A stretch of DNA of 64,000 nt from Thermothielavioides terrestris NRRL 8126. Lineage: Eukaryota > Ascomycota > Sordariomycetes > Sordariales > Chaetomiaceae. The DNA lies in assembly GCF_000226115.1 (NCBI RefSeq), contig NC_016460.1:434001-498000 (forward strand). The letters are read 5' to 3'. The notes under the pieces are model-generated. The model worked only from the letters and a program-made list of their open reading frames with translations. It was not told the DNA's origin and ran no database searches. Positions 10,883 through 22,587 of the stretch are shown one piece after another. A program made the translations under genes and the position numbers. Numbering within the stretch: position 1 is the stretch's first letter; each line of letters opens with the position of its first letter.

Positions 10883-11212
10883 CTTGGATGGGTTGGTGGC
10901 GTGCCATACTTCGGTTCGCAGGACATGCAATCAGGCGGCGGGTGAGTGTGCTAATTGTTCACCCGATGTCAGCGTCCAAGTCAGCACACGCGCATTCCCA
11001 TGTACCGTCGGTCAGCCCAAGTGTCAGGCTGTCAGCACACGACCGACAAAGTCATCGCCCCACTTCATTGTACATGCGCCAGCAGCAGGAAGTCTAAGTA
11101 GCTAGGCGAGCTGTGTAGGTAGGCAAGGTACCTTAGCTACTGAAGCTCCAACTCTCGTGCTAAACCCTCGCTTCGAAAACGAGAGTATTGTCAATGTCCA
11201 TCAGTCCACAGT
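10883..11212. promoter_or_regulatory. Shared divergent promoter region of UstYa copies A and B
   Basis: This 330-bp gap lies between two oppositely oriented UstYa start codons. No specific binding site can be named with confidence. It would be a natural place for a common element bound by the locus regulator. Confidence 0.45.
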
Positions 11213-12000
11213 ATGGCGACCCCGAAGCAGCTACCTTGTCATATTTACTTTCTCGCAGTTCTGCTCTCCACTGTGTTTGCACTTGTCATAGCACCGTCTC
11301 TTCTCCCAGATCGATTGAAACTCCAAGGCGGTTTCTGGACCAGCCTGAACCCACCCAGTCACGCACAGTGCCCCCAGAATTCCCTTGGATTGCACCTACA
11401 AACTTTCACGTACCACCGAGGCGAAGCGGCAGGGGACCATATGTCGCTCATTGGACAAGCAAGGGCCATACTCAATGAGAGCGCTGGAAACGAATTTGTC
11501 CGGCTGCGGGAACATGGAGCACAACCAAAGCGCTATGGGGTGTCCATGTTCCATCAGTTGCATTGCCTAGACCTGTTACGATCTGCCGTCTACGGCGACA
11601 CTGCGGCCCATGTTCACATCAAGAAGAGGGAAGCGGGAGACAAGATGGAGCACCTCGACCATTGCTTTCAATATCTCGCCCAGGTGAGAAATCTTGCCGC
11701 ATGTTGCTCCTATGGCTTACCTGGTTTGGCGGTCAACTTCTGACAAAGTCGATGGGTACATTACATGAAACATAGGCTATCCTGTGCGCGGCTGATGACA
11801 CGATTGAACCCCCTTTTGTGGCTGAAACCTCGCAAGGGACGAAGGTCCTCGTCATTGACGGAGACGGGGTTGCGCATCAATGTCGGGAGTTCGGGGCCGT
11901 GTATCGAGCTATTGTCCACAGTCAGGCCCAGCCAATTATGGTAGGGAGGAATTTGACACCGGGGGATAGCCTACGGGGCATCTTGAATCTTGGGAGCTGA
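11213..12000 (+). CDS. UstYa-family (DUF3328) oxidase, copy B (short form)
   Basis: Exons 11213-11683 and 11776-12000 (a 92-bp intron GTGAGA...ACATAG, phase 0) give about 231 aa. A hydrophobic anchor is at residues 11-28. The motifs HQLHC (114-118) and HLDHC (147-151) are intact, followed after the intron by AILCAADDTIEPPF and a Cys-containing HQCREFGAVY segment. The protein is shorter than its neighbours, mainly in the region between anchor and first motif, which matches the shorter class of UstYa proteins. The cytosolic N-terminus is almost absent. It probably oxidises a peptide in the secretory pathway together with the other copies; the substrate is unknown. Confidence 0.9.
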
Positions 12001-12393
12001 GTCATTGTCGTCGAGACAAGAAGGTACCCCAATCTACCTACCCCAGCCAACTGTGGCGGCAGTGAGCGCGGGCACGGAGAAATACCAATTCTAATAATAA
12101 ACATTGGCAATCAACTACCAAACTAAGCCAACATGCCTCATTTGAGCACGCCTGAAATGACCAGGGAGATGCTGCATCATAGGTAAAATGGCTGATCACG
12201 GTCTCTCTCGGCCTCTCGCTGGCTCCTGGAGGGAGGGCATGGTGAGTGAAGTTGGAAAGTTTCTAAGGTGAGGACTGAAGTACCCAACGGAAATGACCGA
12301 AAATGGGGCGCAGGCATAAAAGGGAGATTCTTATTGAAATTAGTGGCGAGAACCTGCAGTGTCTTACTAGGTAGATAGCACTAAATTATGGGA
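12001..12393. other. Intergenic between convergent UstYa genes B and C
   Basis: No open frame or repeat of note. It probably contains the two 3' UTRs. Confidence 0.4.
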
Positions 12394-13599
12394 TCATGCG
12401 AGCTCCTTTTTTCCCTCAGCCGCTTCCTGCCTTGCCCTCTCGGCCTCTTCGGGATGCTCTCTCCAATATTTGAAATATGGATTCCCCGGAAACGCCATGT
12501 ATTGGTCCTGAATGTCTTCCCAGGGTGCGTTGTCAAAGCCAGACGCCCGCATAATCTCCTCCGCTTGCTCGGGCGTGACCTTGTAGGACCATGCCCCCGC
12601 TCTGTGCGCCTTCGCCCACTCCTGAATCTTTTTGAAGTTGCGGCACGTGTGTGTTGTCGCCAGGCGCGGCACGATGACCTTGTTCGCCGGGAAGTTGACG
12701 CGAAATGGGATGGGCGCGACGTCGGCGTGGCACATGAGCGCTTCCCGGATGGAATCGACGCAATGGTCTTCAATGATGAATTGAGTTTCAATCCCAAGAC
12801 TCCCAAGGTATCAATGCTTCTTCTGGGACACTTACCCCAATGACGAAACTCAATACTTGTCCGATCAATCACCCCATTCTCGTCAGTCACGGCCGCCAGG
12901 CCCGGAAACCGCTCGGGATAGAGTAACATGCGCAAGTCGTTCAGGCAATGTAATTCATGCCAGATATCCAACTGGATGAGGTAATCCTTTGTTCCTGGAA
13001 TGGGCAGCGTCGGGTGCGGAAGTTTCTTGGCCTCTTCCTCGGTGATCTTGGAGATGCCAACTGCGATAGTCAACCATCGCCCGTATCAATCCTCAGGCTT
13101 CATGGCCTTCAGGGACGGTTCAAGGCAACGGCAGAGGATTAGCTAGGTACTTACACCTGTACAGGTCCTTCCATAGCTCGTCGGTCTCATTGGTCGGGAA
13201 CCCCATGTAAGGGCTCTTGTCAAAGAGTGACGGACGGAATCTGTATTCTTGGATGTATTCGACGGCCTCATTGGCCGGTGCTGCGGTATTTGAGGAAGCA
13301 TGATGAGCATCACGTCTCCAGCCACAGTTCACGTCGCCTGGGGCACACCTACAATACACGCCAAGGGTAGGGTCCTGAATAGGCCTGTCTGCAAGTCTTA
13401 AGGCCAGAGCAAATGCAAAGAGAAGGAGAAGCGCGTTGGAGGCATAGAGACACAGAACGTGAGATCTCGAGTAAAGGGGGATGCGTGTCCGCCCTTCCTG
13501 GCACTGGCAATCAGATGCATGGTCGCGGACCAAGTGTGCCTTCTCCGAGTCAAAGGCACAATCGTCCGAGGATTCCGTCGAGGAGCGACCAGAAGCCAT
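12394..13599 (-). CDS. UstYa-family (DUF3328) oxidase, copy C
   Basis: Three exons (13599-13155, 13060-12836, 12767-12394) with introns of 94 and 68 bp encode about 347 aa. Splicing restores the family's LYRFGISKITEEEA start of the core domain and the junction FRHW-DHCVDSI. A single transmembrane segment is at about residues 47-69. The motifs are HELHC at 183-187 and HWDHC at 222-226, followed by REALMCHADV and the THTCRNFKKIQEW tail, which are hallmarks of the longest-studied members (UstYa, AprY). The C-terminus extends into a charged helix rich in Glu, Arg and Lys. The ATG at 13599 was chosen; an upstream in-frame ATG at 13728 would give a longer N-terminus. Of the six copies, this is the most typical in sequence. 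Confidence 0.92.
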
Positions 13600-13968
13600 T
13601 CTCTGTTGGCTGAGATGGATTGAACAAACCGTATGGCACAGGCAGAGACAAAGAAGAAGCCAAATCCCTGCCGAGGTAAGGTTCGATGTTGGTGTGGTAG
13701 CTTCGGAAAGAAAGTATGGTATGAACATGGCCGGGGACGTCCTCTCTAACAGCTGCCGGCAGCTCTGTCATCAATGCGACAGGCGATAGTAGCCCCCACG
13801 TAGGCTGACACTGATGACAATGTCAGCCAACACGAGCTGACAGTGTCTGTTGCATATAGATTGCTATATTCGTTCAATGCAAATGCGATCCGTCACTCGG
13901 ACAACAACGCGACACAGTACTGATCACCGGCACTACACCCTTACCAAGTGCAGCCTTGAAGCACGTTT
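13600..13968. other. Upstream region of UstYa copy C; no gene
   Basis: Short overlapping open frames only. It is the promoter side of copy C, and beyond it lies the solo LTR in front of the peptide gene. Confidence 0.35.
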
Positions 13969-13973
13969 CTTTC

Positions 13974-14172
13974 TGACACGCTACAGCGAGCTGCGAGGTG
14001 TGGATGCAACGGTGGGATCGTAGTAGAGCATCGGGATGCAAAGAGAGTGCGTTGTTCCAGTACAAAGGAGAGCTAAAGACTGAACAGAGCGTGGTATATA
14101 TACATCCAGGAGTGGGGAAGCCATGGCCAGTGCGCTGTGCCAAGCTCTGAGCCCCTTACCCCTGACGTGACA
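13974..14172 (-). mobile_element. Solo LTR of the Ty1/copia family
   Basis: This 199-bp copy of the copia LTR runs TGTCACG...CGTGTCA on the minus strand. Perfect 5-bp target duplications (ctttc at 13969-13973 and 14173-14177) prove an insertion event. It has few C-to-T changes compared with the LTRs of the full element. It ends 10 bp before the start codon of the small secreted peptide, so it has displaced or replaced that gene's proximal promoter. An internal TATATATA lies at about 14094-14101. Confidence 0.93.
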
Positions 14173-14182
14173 CTTTCCGAAG

Positions 14183-14465
14183 ATGAAGGTCATCTCCGTA
14201 GCCATCTTGCTTCTCACCGCGGCTTACGCTGCGCCCATCGGTACGAACCCCAACTGACATGAAGTCTGGAGCTGATAACGTCGGGTGCTAACCGCTTGTG
14301 CTCCCGGATCTAGACTCCATCTGCGGATCCGGCAAGAGAGACGTGGGCCTTGTCACCAGGGCCCTGCACTCGGTCCTGGAGGATCTCAAGGACAAGCGAG
14401 AGGTCTCCGAAGTCGACGTGGACGAGATCTCCCAGGCTCTTTACGCGACGTGGTGCACGCCTTAG
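14183..14465 (+). CDS. Small secreted peptide with two Lys-Arg sites; candidate RiPP precursor
   Basis: Exons 14183-14240 and 14314-14465 (a 73-bp intron GTACGA...TCTAG with an internal CTAAC branch-like site) give 69 aa. Residues 1-16 form a clear signal peptide (MKVISVAILLLTAAYA) before API. The mature part has Cys near each end (SICGSGKR and ATWCTP) and two dibasic Kex2-type sites: GSGKR at residues 22-28 and KDKR near 48. The last segment is acidic and ends LYATWCTP, rich in the aromatic and Cys residues that UstYa enzymes and related oxidases modify. Dikaritin precursors share the signal peptide plus Kex2-site design but usually hold several core repeats; only one possible core is seen here. 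It could instead be a small effector or signal peptide. It is transcribed between two clusters of UstYa genes. Confidence 0.65.
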
Positions 14466-14732
14466 TGTGCTAAGGGTGGACATCAATGCAGGCCTTCTTT
14501 CTTGGGGTCCCGTTTCAGACAACCTCCACGAACTGTGACCACGGGAACCTACTTGTGCCCTCCTGGAGGCCGGGGATGTTGAAGGCTTGCCGGCATGTTG
14601 ATGGATCGCCGCATGTAGTAGCTCGCTGGGTATTCCGTCGTTGATCGCTCCAGTTATCTATGCTTATGATAATTTTTCAACCATGTCATCTGTACAACGA
14701 TCATAAACTTCTTGCCGAAGACAAATGGTACT

Positions 14733-14933
14733 TGACACGCTACAGCGAGCTACGAGGTATAGATGCAACGGTGGGATCGTAGTAGAGCATCGGAATGCAA
14801 AGAGAGAGTGCGTTGTTCCAGTACAAAAGAGAGCTAAAGACTGAACAGAGCGTGGTATATATATATCCAGGAGTGGGGAAGCTATAGCCAGTGCGCTATA
14901 CCAAGCTCTGAGCCCCTTACCCTTGACGTGACA
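14733..14933 (-). repeat. 3' LTR of the copia element
   Basis: 201 bp, about 90 percent like the solo LTR at 13974 by eye, differing mainly by C-to-T and G-to-A changes. Confidence 0.92.
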
Positions 14934-14999
14934 TACCCCCCAGTTGTTCAACAGAGCGCTTGAATATATACGAGTTGAACAACTGAACTACGAAAAACC

Positions 15000-17900
15000 A
15001 GAATATAGGAAATCCTTATGAACAGTAGGTTATATAGGAGTAGGTTGCGTAAAGCTATAAGAAATTCTAAAGCGCGATTCTAGCTAATTAGAGTACTTAG
15101 ATCTAGGGGAGGTATAAATTTCTACTTATAGGAGCTCAAGCTTCCTTCTTCCTATATACATCCTCTTATTTATATATATAGTAGCTACTACCACTACTAT
15201 TCCTAGCTCCCTAGAGCGTATAAGACCACTATACCTCTATACTTCGACATCTTCTTAGACGAATTGCCTATACTTTCGCCTACCCCTTCAAAGGAGGGTA
15301 ACAATGTTAAAGAGCTTATAGTAGAACCTACTACCCTATATACTACTTCTAAAGAGCTTGCTACGCCTTCTTCCAACTAGCGCTACGGTCCCTTAGTCAA
15401 GTAAGTTATACGCTCTTCCTTCTAGCCCACTACTATATCGCCCTAATATACCCCTTAGTTATACGCTATAAATGACTATAGAGCGTAAGATCCTATATCT
15501 AGGCTATATATATACTGCTCTTATAGGCTCCTACGATAGAACCTACTATAACTATAATAGCTATAGTGTACACTACTAGTACTATAAACGCTTTAACTAT
15601 AGCTACAAGCCAATCCTACCTACTACTATAGAGAAGGTACGAGCTTTAACTATAGCCATCAACGACTTCGACTAGAAGGTAAGTCTCTACTATCCACTAC
15701 TCTATACTCTTTATCTAATACTGTATAGGCTATAAAGAAGATCTGTCCTACGCTTTATATACTCTTGAATAATCTTTAAAAAGTCGAGAAGAAGGGAGAG
15801 TAGAAGGATATAGATATAGTAGAGCCGGTAGAGGAGTAGCCTTAGTAGTAGGCGTAGGAGGTCCTTATAGCCGCCTAAGGTAGAGCCCTAAATAACCCCC
15901 TCGGTTTTACGCCTATAGCGTTGATAGAGAGTGAAGCGTAGAAGGTACTCTCCAAGTAGGTAGAGAGCAACAAATTGGTTGATAACTAGGAACTAGAGCA
16001 GGTCGTTATATAGACAATAGAGTTGGCAAAGCGGTTAGAGATATAGGCAAGGATCCTTCGGCTTTAGAGAAAGGTAGTAATAACAAAGCTTATTAATCGC
16101 TAGAATACGTAGAGCAAGAGCATAGAACAATAGTAGTAGATAGTCTTTATAAAGAAAATGGTTGACTCCCCTACTCTTTTCTTGCCTAATGTATATCTTA
16201 AAGGTTCAATAGAGCATAGAAGTGCTCGAACTTCTACTTCGAGAGCTATTTCGTTAAACTGTCTATAGGCATCTCTATAGTAGGGAGGTAGAGTACGTCG
16301 AACTACTTGTTCTAATACTCCTAGCAAAGCTATATATTGTAAATATCTATATAGCGTAGATGAGTATTAATCTTTATATACTCTCCTACTATAAGCCGAA
16401 TCGTTTGCTAATTGTTATAGAAGATTCTCTAAGGCTCTTTAATTTTAAATGCAAGGTCCTTAAACAAGCGCTTTAGGGCGATTGTCTTAGCTATAGTAAG
16501 CGATAGAGCTTTCAACTCTACCTCGATAGAAGATATAGTGATAGTATTTTACTATATAGCCTTCTAGAAGATCAACCCTCTAAAGAGTATTATAATATAA
16601 CTCTACAAAGAGCGTTGTATATCTAGATTATCGCTATATAATACGTTAGATATAATCTAGAGTACCTAGTAAATGCCTTTACCCCTATACTATATACTAA
16701 GGAAGTGTATAGTATATAGATATTAAATAACTCGTTTCGCCGCTTTGATATACTCTAGTCCTAGATTCGTTAGGAACTAGGAGAGCTTCATAGTTGTAAA
16801 CGCGATATCCGGTTAGATTATAACTATAAAGTAGAGGATCAAGCCTACGAGCTTTTAGTATAGTTTAACCTATTTAGGGGACGCCTCTCCTTCGAACTTA
16901 TAAAGCTCCTTAGCGAAAAAAGGGATAGCTAGAGCGCTCGTAATATCGGAGAGACTATACTTCTTTACGATCTTCTCGATATATTGGTCGTATATAAGCT
17001 AGATCTTATATACTCTATAGTTATAGATGACCTTAATCCTAAGGAAGTGCTCAATATCGCCTTACTTATATACCTTGTACTTCGCTTTAATACCCTTTAT
17101 AATACGCTCTATAGCTATAGCGTTATCTCGATAGTATACTACTAAGAAGTCGTCGATATAGAAGATAAGGATTATCTTCTTCTTAGGATCGAGGAATAGG
17201 CAAGGTTCTTCTATAAAGGGTTGTAAGCTAAGCTCTTTAAGAGTACTATAGAACTCATTGTACTATAAGAGCGACGAGTCCTTTAGTTTATAGAGAGCCT
17301 TTAGAAGCTCTACGCAGATCTTTAGTTTCTTAAATCCGTCTAGAAGCTTATAAGTCACCTACTCTATGTCTAGCCTCTTTATATTTAAGAACGCCTATTT
17401 AACATCGAACTACTTCACTTCGAGGTCGAAGTGCACTATAAGCGCTATAACAGTGCGAAAAGAGTATATAGCGAAGGTAGTTGTATATATATTCGTAATA
17501 TTAGTAGTGTCTTATAGATCGCCTTATATATAGATACGCGCCTTACACTTCTTAAGGTTACTATCCTTATTAAGCTTATAGTCGAATACCTATTTTAAGG
17601 GTAGAGGCTACGTTTTTATATACTTTCGTTTGATCTTTCGCTATATTCCTTTGCTCATTAGATTATAGATCTCCTTATATATAGCCACTTTCAACTCCTT
17701 CCTATACTTATAGTTCTCTAAGTCTCTCTAGCTCTTTAAAAGAGGGGGGAGCTCGGTATTATAACGTATCGTTAGCATCTAGCTAGCGGTAGTAGTAAAT
17801 ACTGTATATAGGGTTTAGAACGACTTTGGGAAAAGCGTTTTAATACCCTCCTAAAACGTAGAGAAGAGCGTCTCGTTGCTATCGTAGGCTCCTTAAGGAG

Positions 17901-20900
17901 TAGGATCTAGGTGATTAGTCTAGAACTTTAACCCTAGGTTCTTCTATATTTCCAACGACCTAATGAAGAAAATGTATATACACTCCAAAGCTATACTTAG
18001 AGCTATATTTTTATATACTTTCGTAGAAGGCTTCCAAATTTATATACTCCTTCTCATAGATATAAGAGGCTCCTTAGGTTTATATCGTAGTTTTAGTACA
18101 CTTAGTACTAGTTTATTGGTCGAAGGTTATATTTATAGAGCTTCGTACTCTATAGGCTAAGCTTCCTACTCCGCTATATATTTTACCGCATTGTAGAATA
18201 TATCCTCTTCTTCACTTTATAGAGCTAGAGGCTCTATAGGCGAAGATGCCTCGTAGTCGCTTTACAGAGCTAGGTGCTCTATAGGCGAAGAAGCCTTATA
18301 TTCGCTTTATAGAGCTAGGTACTCTATAGGCAGAGAAGCCTTACGTTCGCTCCTAGGGGTAGCGCCTTGTAGGACGGCCACTACTAGCCTAAGGTCCCTA
18401 GATACTCTATTGGTCTCTAGAAGAGTACTAGAATTATCGACTAGACCCTTGTTTCTATTATCACTTCTATTTATAAGCTCTTTCTATAGCTAAGCCTATA
18501 GTTCCAATGATATCTTAGGGGTTAAGAGTCTACTCTATACCTACGCTTCCTTTACCCCTAAGTCTTAACCTAGTGGTATACTCTTACACTTAGGAACCGT
18601 AATAGTGATAGACTCTAGCGTTGGTCCTCTATACTCGAGTTTATAGAGCATTCGAAGAATCGACCTAGCGTCCTAGGTCTCTTCAACCCCCTTATCTAGG
18701 TACTTTGCTATATCCTTGACAATAGCAACTTTGTAAGCTAGAAGCTCTTCTTCACCTAGATAGTAAAAGGTCCTCTCGTCGAACGTTACGTTCTTTATTA
18801 CAATGACTTTGTCGAGCTTAGGCACCTAGATATAGTAAATGTTAGATACTCTATACCTAACTAGGTACCCAATTCGTCTACGTAGCTATACTTTGAATTC
18901 TCTCTTCCGATACCTAGCTTTATACTCTTTATCTAAGGGGTATACTCTATAGCTATATATAAAGATCCTAGACTAGTCGAGGCGTAGATCTGCTATTAGC
19001 GTTTAATAGAAGGTCGGTTCCTACTAGCGAAAGTAATTCTTAAACTAGGAGTAGAGCACTTTGTTAAGGCTCTAAAGACTATAAGTATAGCTAGGCGAGA
19101 TAGTATATAAGAAGGCCACTACCTTTATACCCTTTGGCTAGAGCTTCGTAGACAGGTTCATATTAATAAGTATCTTTATACTCTTTAGCTATAAGACTTA
19201 TCCTATATACTCTAACGCTCTATTTGGCTATAGTATATATATTGGCACAAGTTCTAAGTCGATGCCTTTGTCGTATACTTAGAGCTAGTAAGTTGTTAGT
19301 TAGCGATCTTCTAGTGCAATGACTCCTATATCGTTGTCCTAGCGGATCTTATAGACGTTGAGTCCCTACTACTGTTTAACCTAGCGTTCGAAAGCTCTAA
19401 TAGTATTGAAGAGCTCGGTTTAACCCTTGTTAGAGAGTGTAAAAGCCTAAATTCGTCTATTGAATTCGTCCTTAATTATAAGGAGGTACTAGGATCTATT
19501 AAACCTAGGAGGGAATAAAAAGAGGTCCTAGAAGATACGTTAGAATAGCCGTAAAGTACGATGCTCTATCTTATAAAGCGTATTATACTTTTTAACATAC
19601 AATAGAATATATACCTTATATTCGATCGTTGGTGTTCCTTAGATCTTAACGTTCTTTATGCTCTATACCAATGCCTAAAGAGCTCTTTGACCTAGATATC
19701 TAGATCTCTTATACTAAAGCTCCTCGGTATCTTCTCTCTCTTAAAGTATATATAATGTATATAACCTTATATTATCCTTACGAACAACTATATTCATTGT
19801 CACTAGGCCTATAAAGCTCTATAAAGGTTAGAGAGTATAAAAATAAGAGGAAAGGTTCTTCGATTTAAGGAAAACTATATTGAACTTACAAACCAATTGC
19901 TTAACCTTTATACTCTTCTTAAGCGTTCTATACTATAGAGAGTAGTCTAGACCTAAATACTAGATACTAGCTATATATAGAGCGGTCTCTAATATAATAT
20001 TAGTATAAAAGCCCTCTACTATAGCGACGTTCTTTAAGTAGAGGTCTATAGTTCCTTTCCCTTACTCTCTATCTAGTACTCCTTTTATAATATACTCTCC
20101 TCTTCCTAAAATAGGAAAAGTAGTAGTGCCTACTTCTATATAGTCGCTGTCTCCTAATAGTACGAAGGTACTAAGAACTAGGAGCTTCTTATCGTTAACA
20201 ATATATAGAGTAGTATAGTTGTTGAGGAGAGTACTCTAAGAGAGTTAGTAGATAATAGTAGTCGAGAATACAAGTAGGTAGTAAGCTCCTTTACCTAGGA
20301 GGCTTAGGTCGATAATAGTATAGACGACCTTATTAAGAGAAGCTAACTTAGAGTTCCTCTACTCTATAGAGCTAGAGCTATACCGCTTTTAGAGGCTCTC
20401 CTAAAGGGAATTCTACTTTAGTTTATTAAGGCGCTCCCTAATCTTAGTAATCTATACTGAAGTGGTGCAAAACCTCTACACCAACCTGCCCCACCACACC
20501 TAGAACCAGGCGTGCAAGACAGCTTCCAAAGGAATGTAGTGTCCCTCTAGACGGATAAAGATAGTGCGTATCGAGTGGTAGGAAGGCTGTCTTCCGAGAG
20601 GAAGACACATAGCTCAGATACGTCTAGTGGGATACAGCGGAAATACAAGAAAGGACAACAAGAATGCGGTCAGAGCTCAACAGCTCGAATGCCTATCGTC
20701 TGGACAGAGGTAGAACAACAGAAGGAGAGGCTCAACAGCCTTCCTGGAAGAAGAGGGACCACCAACGTAGTATCAACGAACGTATATTGACAACTACTTC
20801 CTGTCTTGCCTTATGATGAAGAAGATGGGCTCAGCCCACTTAAATACATATGACCAGAGGGTCAGACCTCCCCTAGCAACGAATGCAACGCTCTGAGATA

Positions 20901-21960
20901 AACAGAAAAACAGAAAAACTGGGTCCCCTATGTCCAGGTAGTCTATCACCCCAATTCAATACTTTCAAAAGCTTATAGTAGCCCTTCTCTACTTTAGTGA
21001 TTACCGTCTAGAGAAACCAATACTCTACTAGCTTCTACCTATACTTACTATTAGCCTTATAAAAGTATAAGTAGAGCCTTAAGCTATAAGAGCCTATATT
21101 ATCTATAGAACCATTGCCTTAAGCTACTCCTAAAGAGGTAAATACACTATAGCCGAGCCCTTTAGTAGCAGTGTTGTCGATCCAAATACTAAGGCGAGCG
21201 CCTAGCTCTTCAAGAGTAGGAATTAAGCGCCCCTAGGCCTTAAGTACCTCGATCTCAAAGAGCTAGTAACGAGCCTAGTCTAGGGCGATCTAGTGACCAA
21301 CCACTTCGATAAAGTGTTTAGATGCTCTAGGTCCAACTACTTTGGGGATATCGAAGCTCTTTGTATATAGGTACACCTCGTTCTAAGAGTAGTACCACTT
21401 ATATAGATTGATATCTACTCTATATATCTCTTATAATACCATTATATATTGTTGAGTAGCTAAATCTTCAACGAAAGTATCGAAGGGCGTAAGCTATTTA
21501 CAAAGCTTATAAATAAGAGCTTAGGGACTACTAAGTCCAACGTTCGAAATAACGATATATATAGCGTTGAATAGAGGTCAGTGAATAGAGCGTATAATCT
21601 ACTAGAGGATAAACGAATATAACTTTATTCTACTCTCCTAGATAGCTATAAGTATAAGGTATTCCTTATATATAGCTTCAAGCTTAGTAGCAACCTCTTA
21701 TTTAGTAGAAGCTAGGGCTTAGCCTATAGAGATACCTAATTCCTTAGTGTACTTCTTACAAAGTTCTTCGACTACCTTATCCTCTAAAGGAACTTTCGGT
21801 CGCTTATCCTAAGGCTCGTCGAGAGCATCTAGATTATATTCGTCCTAGATACTATTGCTTATAGCTACGAACTTAAGCTCTATAAACCACTCGGTCTAAT
21901 CTACATAGGACTAGAGCGTAATGGTTAAGCTACTCTCGGTAGTCGTTATATTGAGGTATA
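15000..21960 (-). pseudogene. Degenerate copia gag-pol
   Basis: Order on the minus strand is gag side (near 21.9 kb), then integrase/RT side, then the 3' end near 15 kb. The only domain I place with confidence is the RT active site YIDD (17149-17160). Frames are interrupted every few tens of codons by TAG/TAA. A short GA repeat lies in the leader at about 21973-21993. Confidence 0.7.
20458..20958 (-). mobile_element. Solo Ty3/gypsy LTR nested in the copia element
   Basis: This 501-bp LTR matches both LTRs of the Ty3 element at 31740-44839. It starts TGAAGTGG and ends AATTCA on the plus strand. A 4-bp duplication atac flanks it (20454-20457 and 20959-20962). It keeps many CpA/TpG sites that are mutated in the surrounding copia sequence, so it probably arrived after most of the RIP on its host. 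Confidence 0.93.
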
Positions 21961-22043
21961 GAGCGTAAGAAAAGGAGAGAGAGAGAGAGAGCTTACTATA
22001 GGTTACTAGCTACGTACAATTATAGAGCGCCTAGGCTTATAAC

Positions 22044-22244
22044 TGACATGCTATAGCGAGCTACGAGGTATAGATACAACGGTAGGATCGTAGTAGAGCA
22101 TCGGAATGCAAAGAGAGAGTACGTTGTTCCAGTACAAAGGAGAGCTAAAGACTGAACAGAGCGTGGTATATATATATCCAGGAGTGGGGAAGCTATGGCC
22201 AGTGCGCTGTGCCAAGCTCTGAGCCCCTTACCCCTGACGTGACA
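22044..22244 (-). repeat. 5' LTR of the copia element
   Basis: 201 bp, matching 14733-14933; carries the TATATATA promoter box at about 22168-22175. The right target duplication gtact follows at 22245. Confidence 0.92.
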
Positions 22245-22249
22245 GTACT

Positions 22250-22587
22250 CTTGCAATGTATCAGCTGTTGACTTCCTGCCCTAGTCTAGTGCTTGCAGCC
22301 AGTTCAAGCACAAGTTCGCGAACAAACTTAAAGCCTCCCTTTTCCCTTGACACTTTACATAACACAGGACACAATCACGCAGCTTGAACCCATCTCCCTT
22401 CCCGAATACCAAACATCCATATCCCTTCACTAGCAGCTCGGGCGCCATGTGCTTGGTTCGTTCTGATGTTTCCAAGACATCACCTTAGGGCAAGCGGCCT
22501 CAGACAGGGCTATCAAGTCCACAGATGCATCCAGAAAGGCAACGAGACTTCCCAACCCCTCCCGACACTCGTCCTATGTCCTGGCTT
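22250..22587. other. Intergenic between copia element and UstYa copy E
   Basis: Before the copia insertion this was continuous with 14466-14732. No convincing gene; a short minus-strand frame at 22281-22475 has no motif. Confidence 0.35.

Larger units (their letters stand above)
14733..22244 (-). mobile_element. Ty1/copia LTR retrotransposon, RIP-degraded, full length with nested LTR
   Basis: Two 201-bp LTRs (14733-14933 and 22044-22244) are flanked by a perfect 5-bp duplication gtact (14728-14732 and 22245-22249). The orientation is minus. The reverse-transcriptase box FYIDDFLVVYY reads on the minus strand around 17149-17160, and a purine tract (CTGGGGGG) lies against the 3' LTR at 14934-14942. 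The interior is packed with TpA and stop codons at Trp and Gln codons, as left by RIP, so no product is made. A solo gypsy LTR (20458-20958) is nested inside. The element separates the peptide gene from UstYa copies E-G. Confidence 0.93.

Noticed and set aside
13981..14217. Repeated 78-95 aa open frames here, at 14664-14951 and at 22020-22256
   Set aside because: They are translations of the copia LTR and its flanks, not a gene family.
20575..20790. 71-aa open frame, also a similar one at 31736-31930 on the other strand
   Set aside because: They lie within the gypsy LTR copies.
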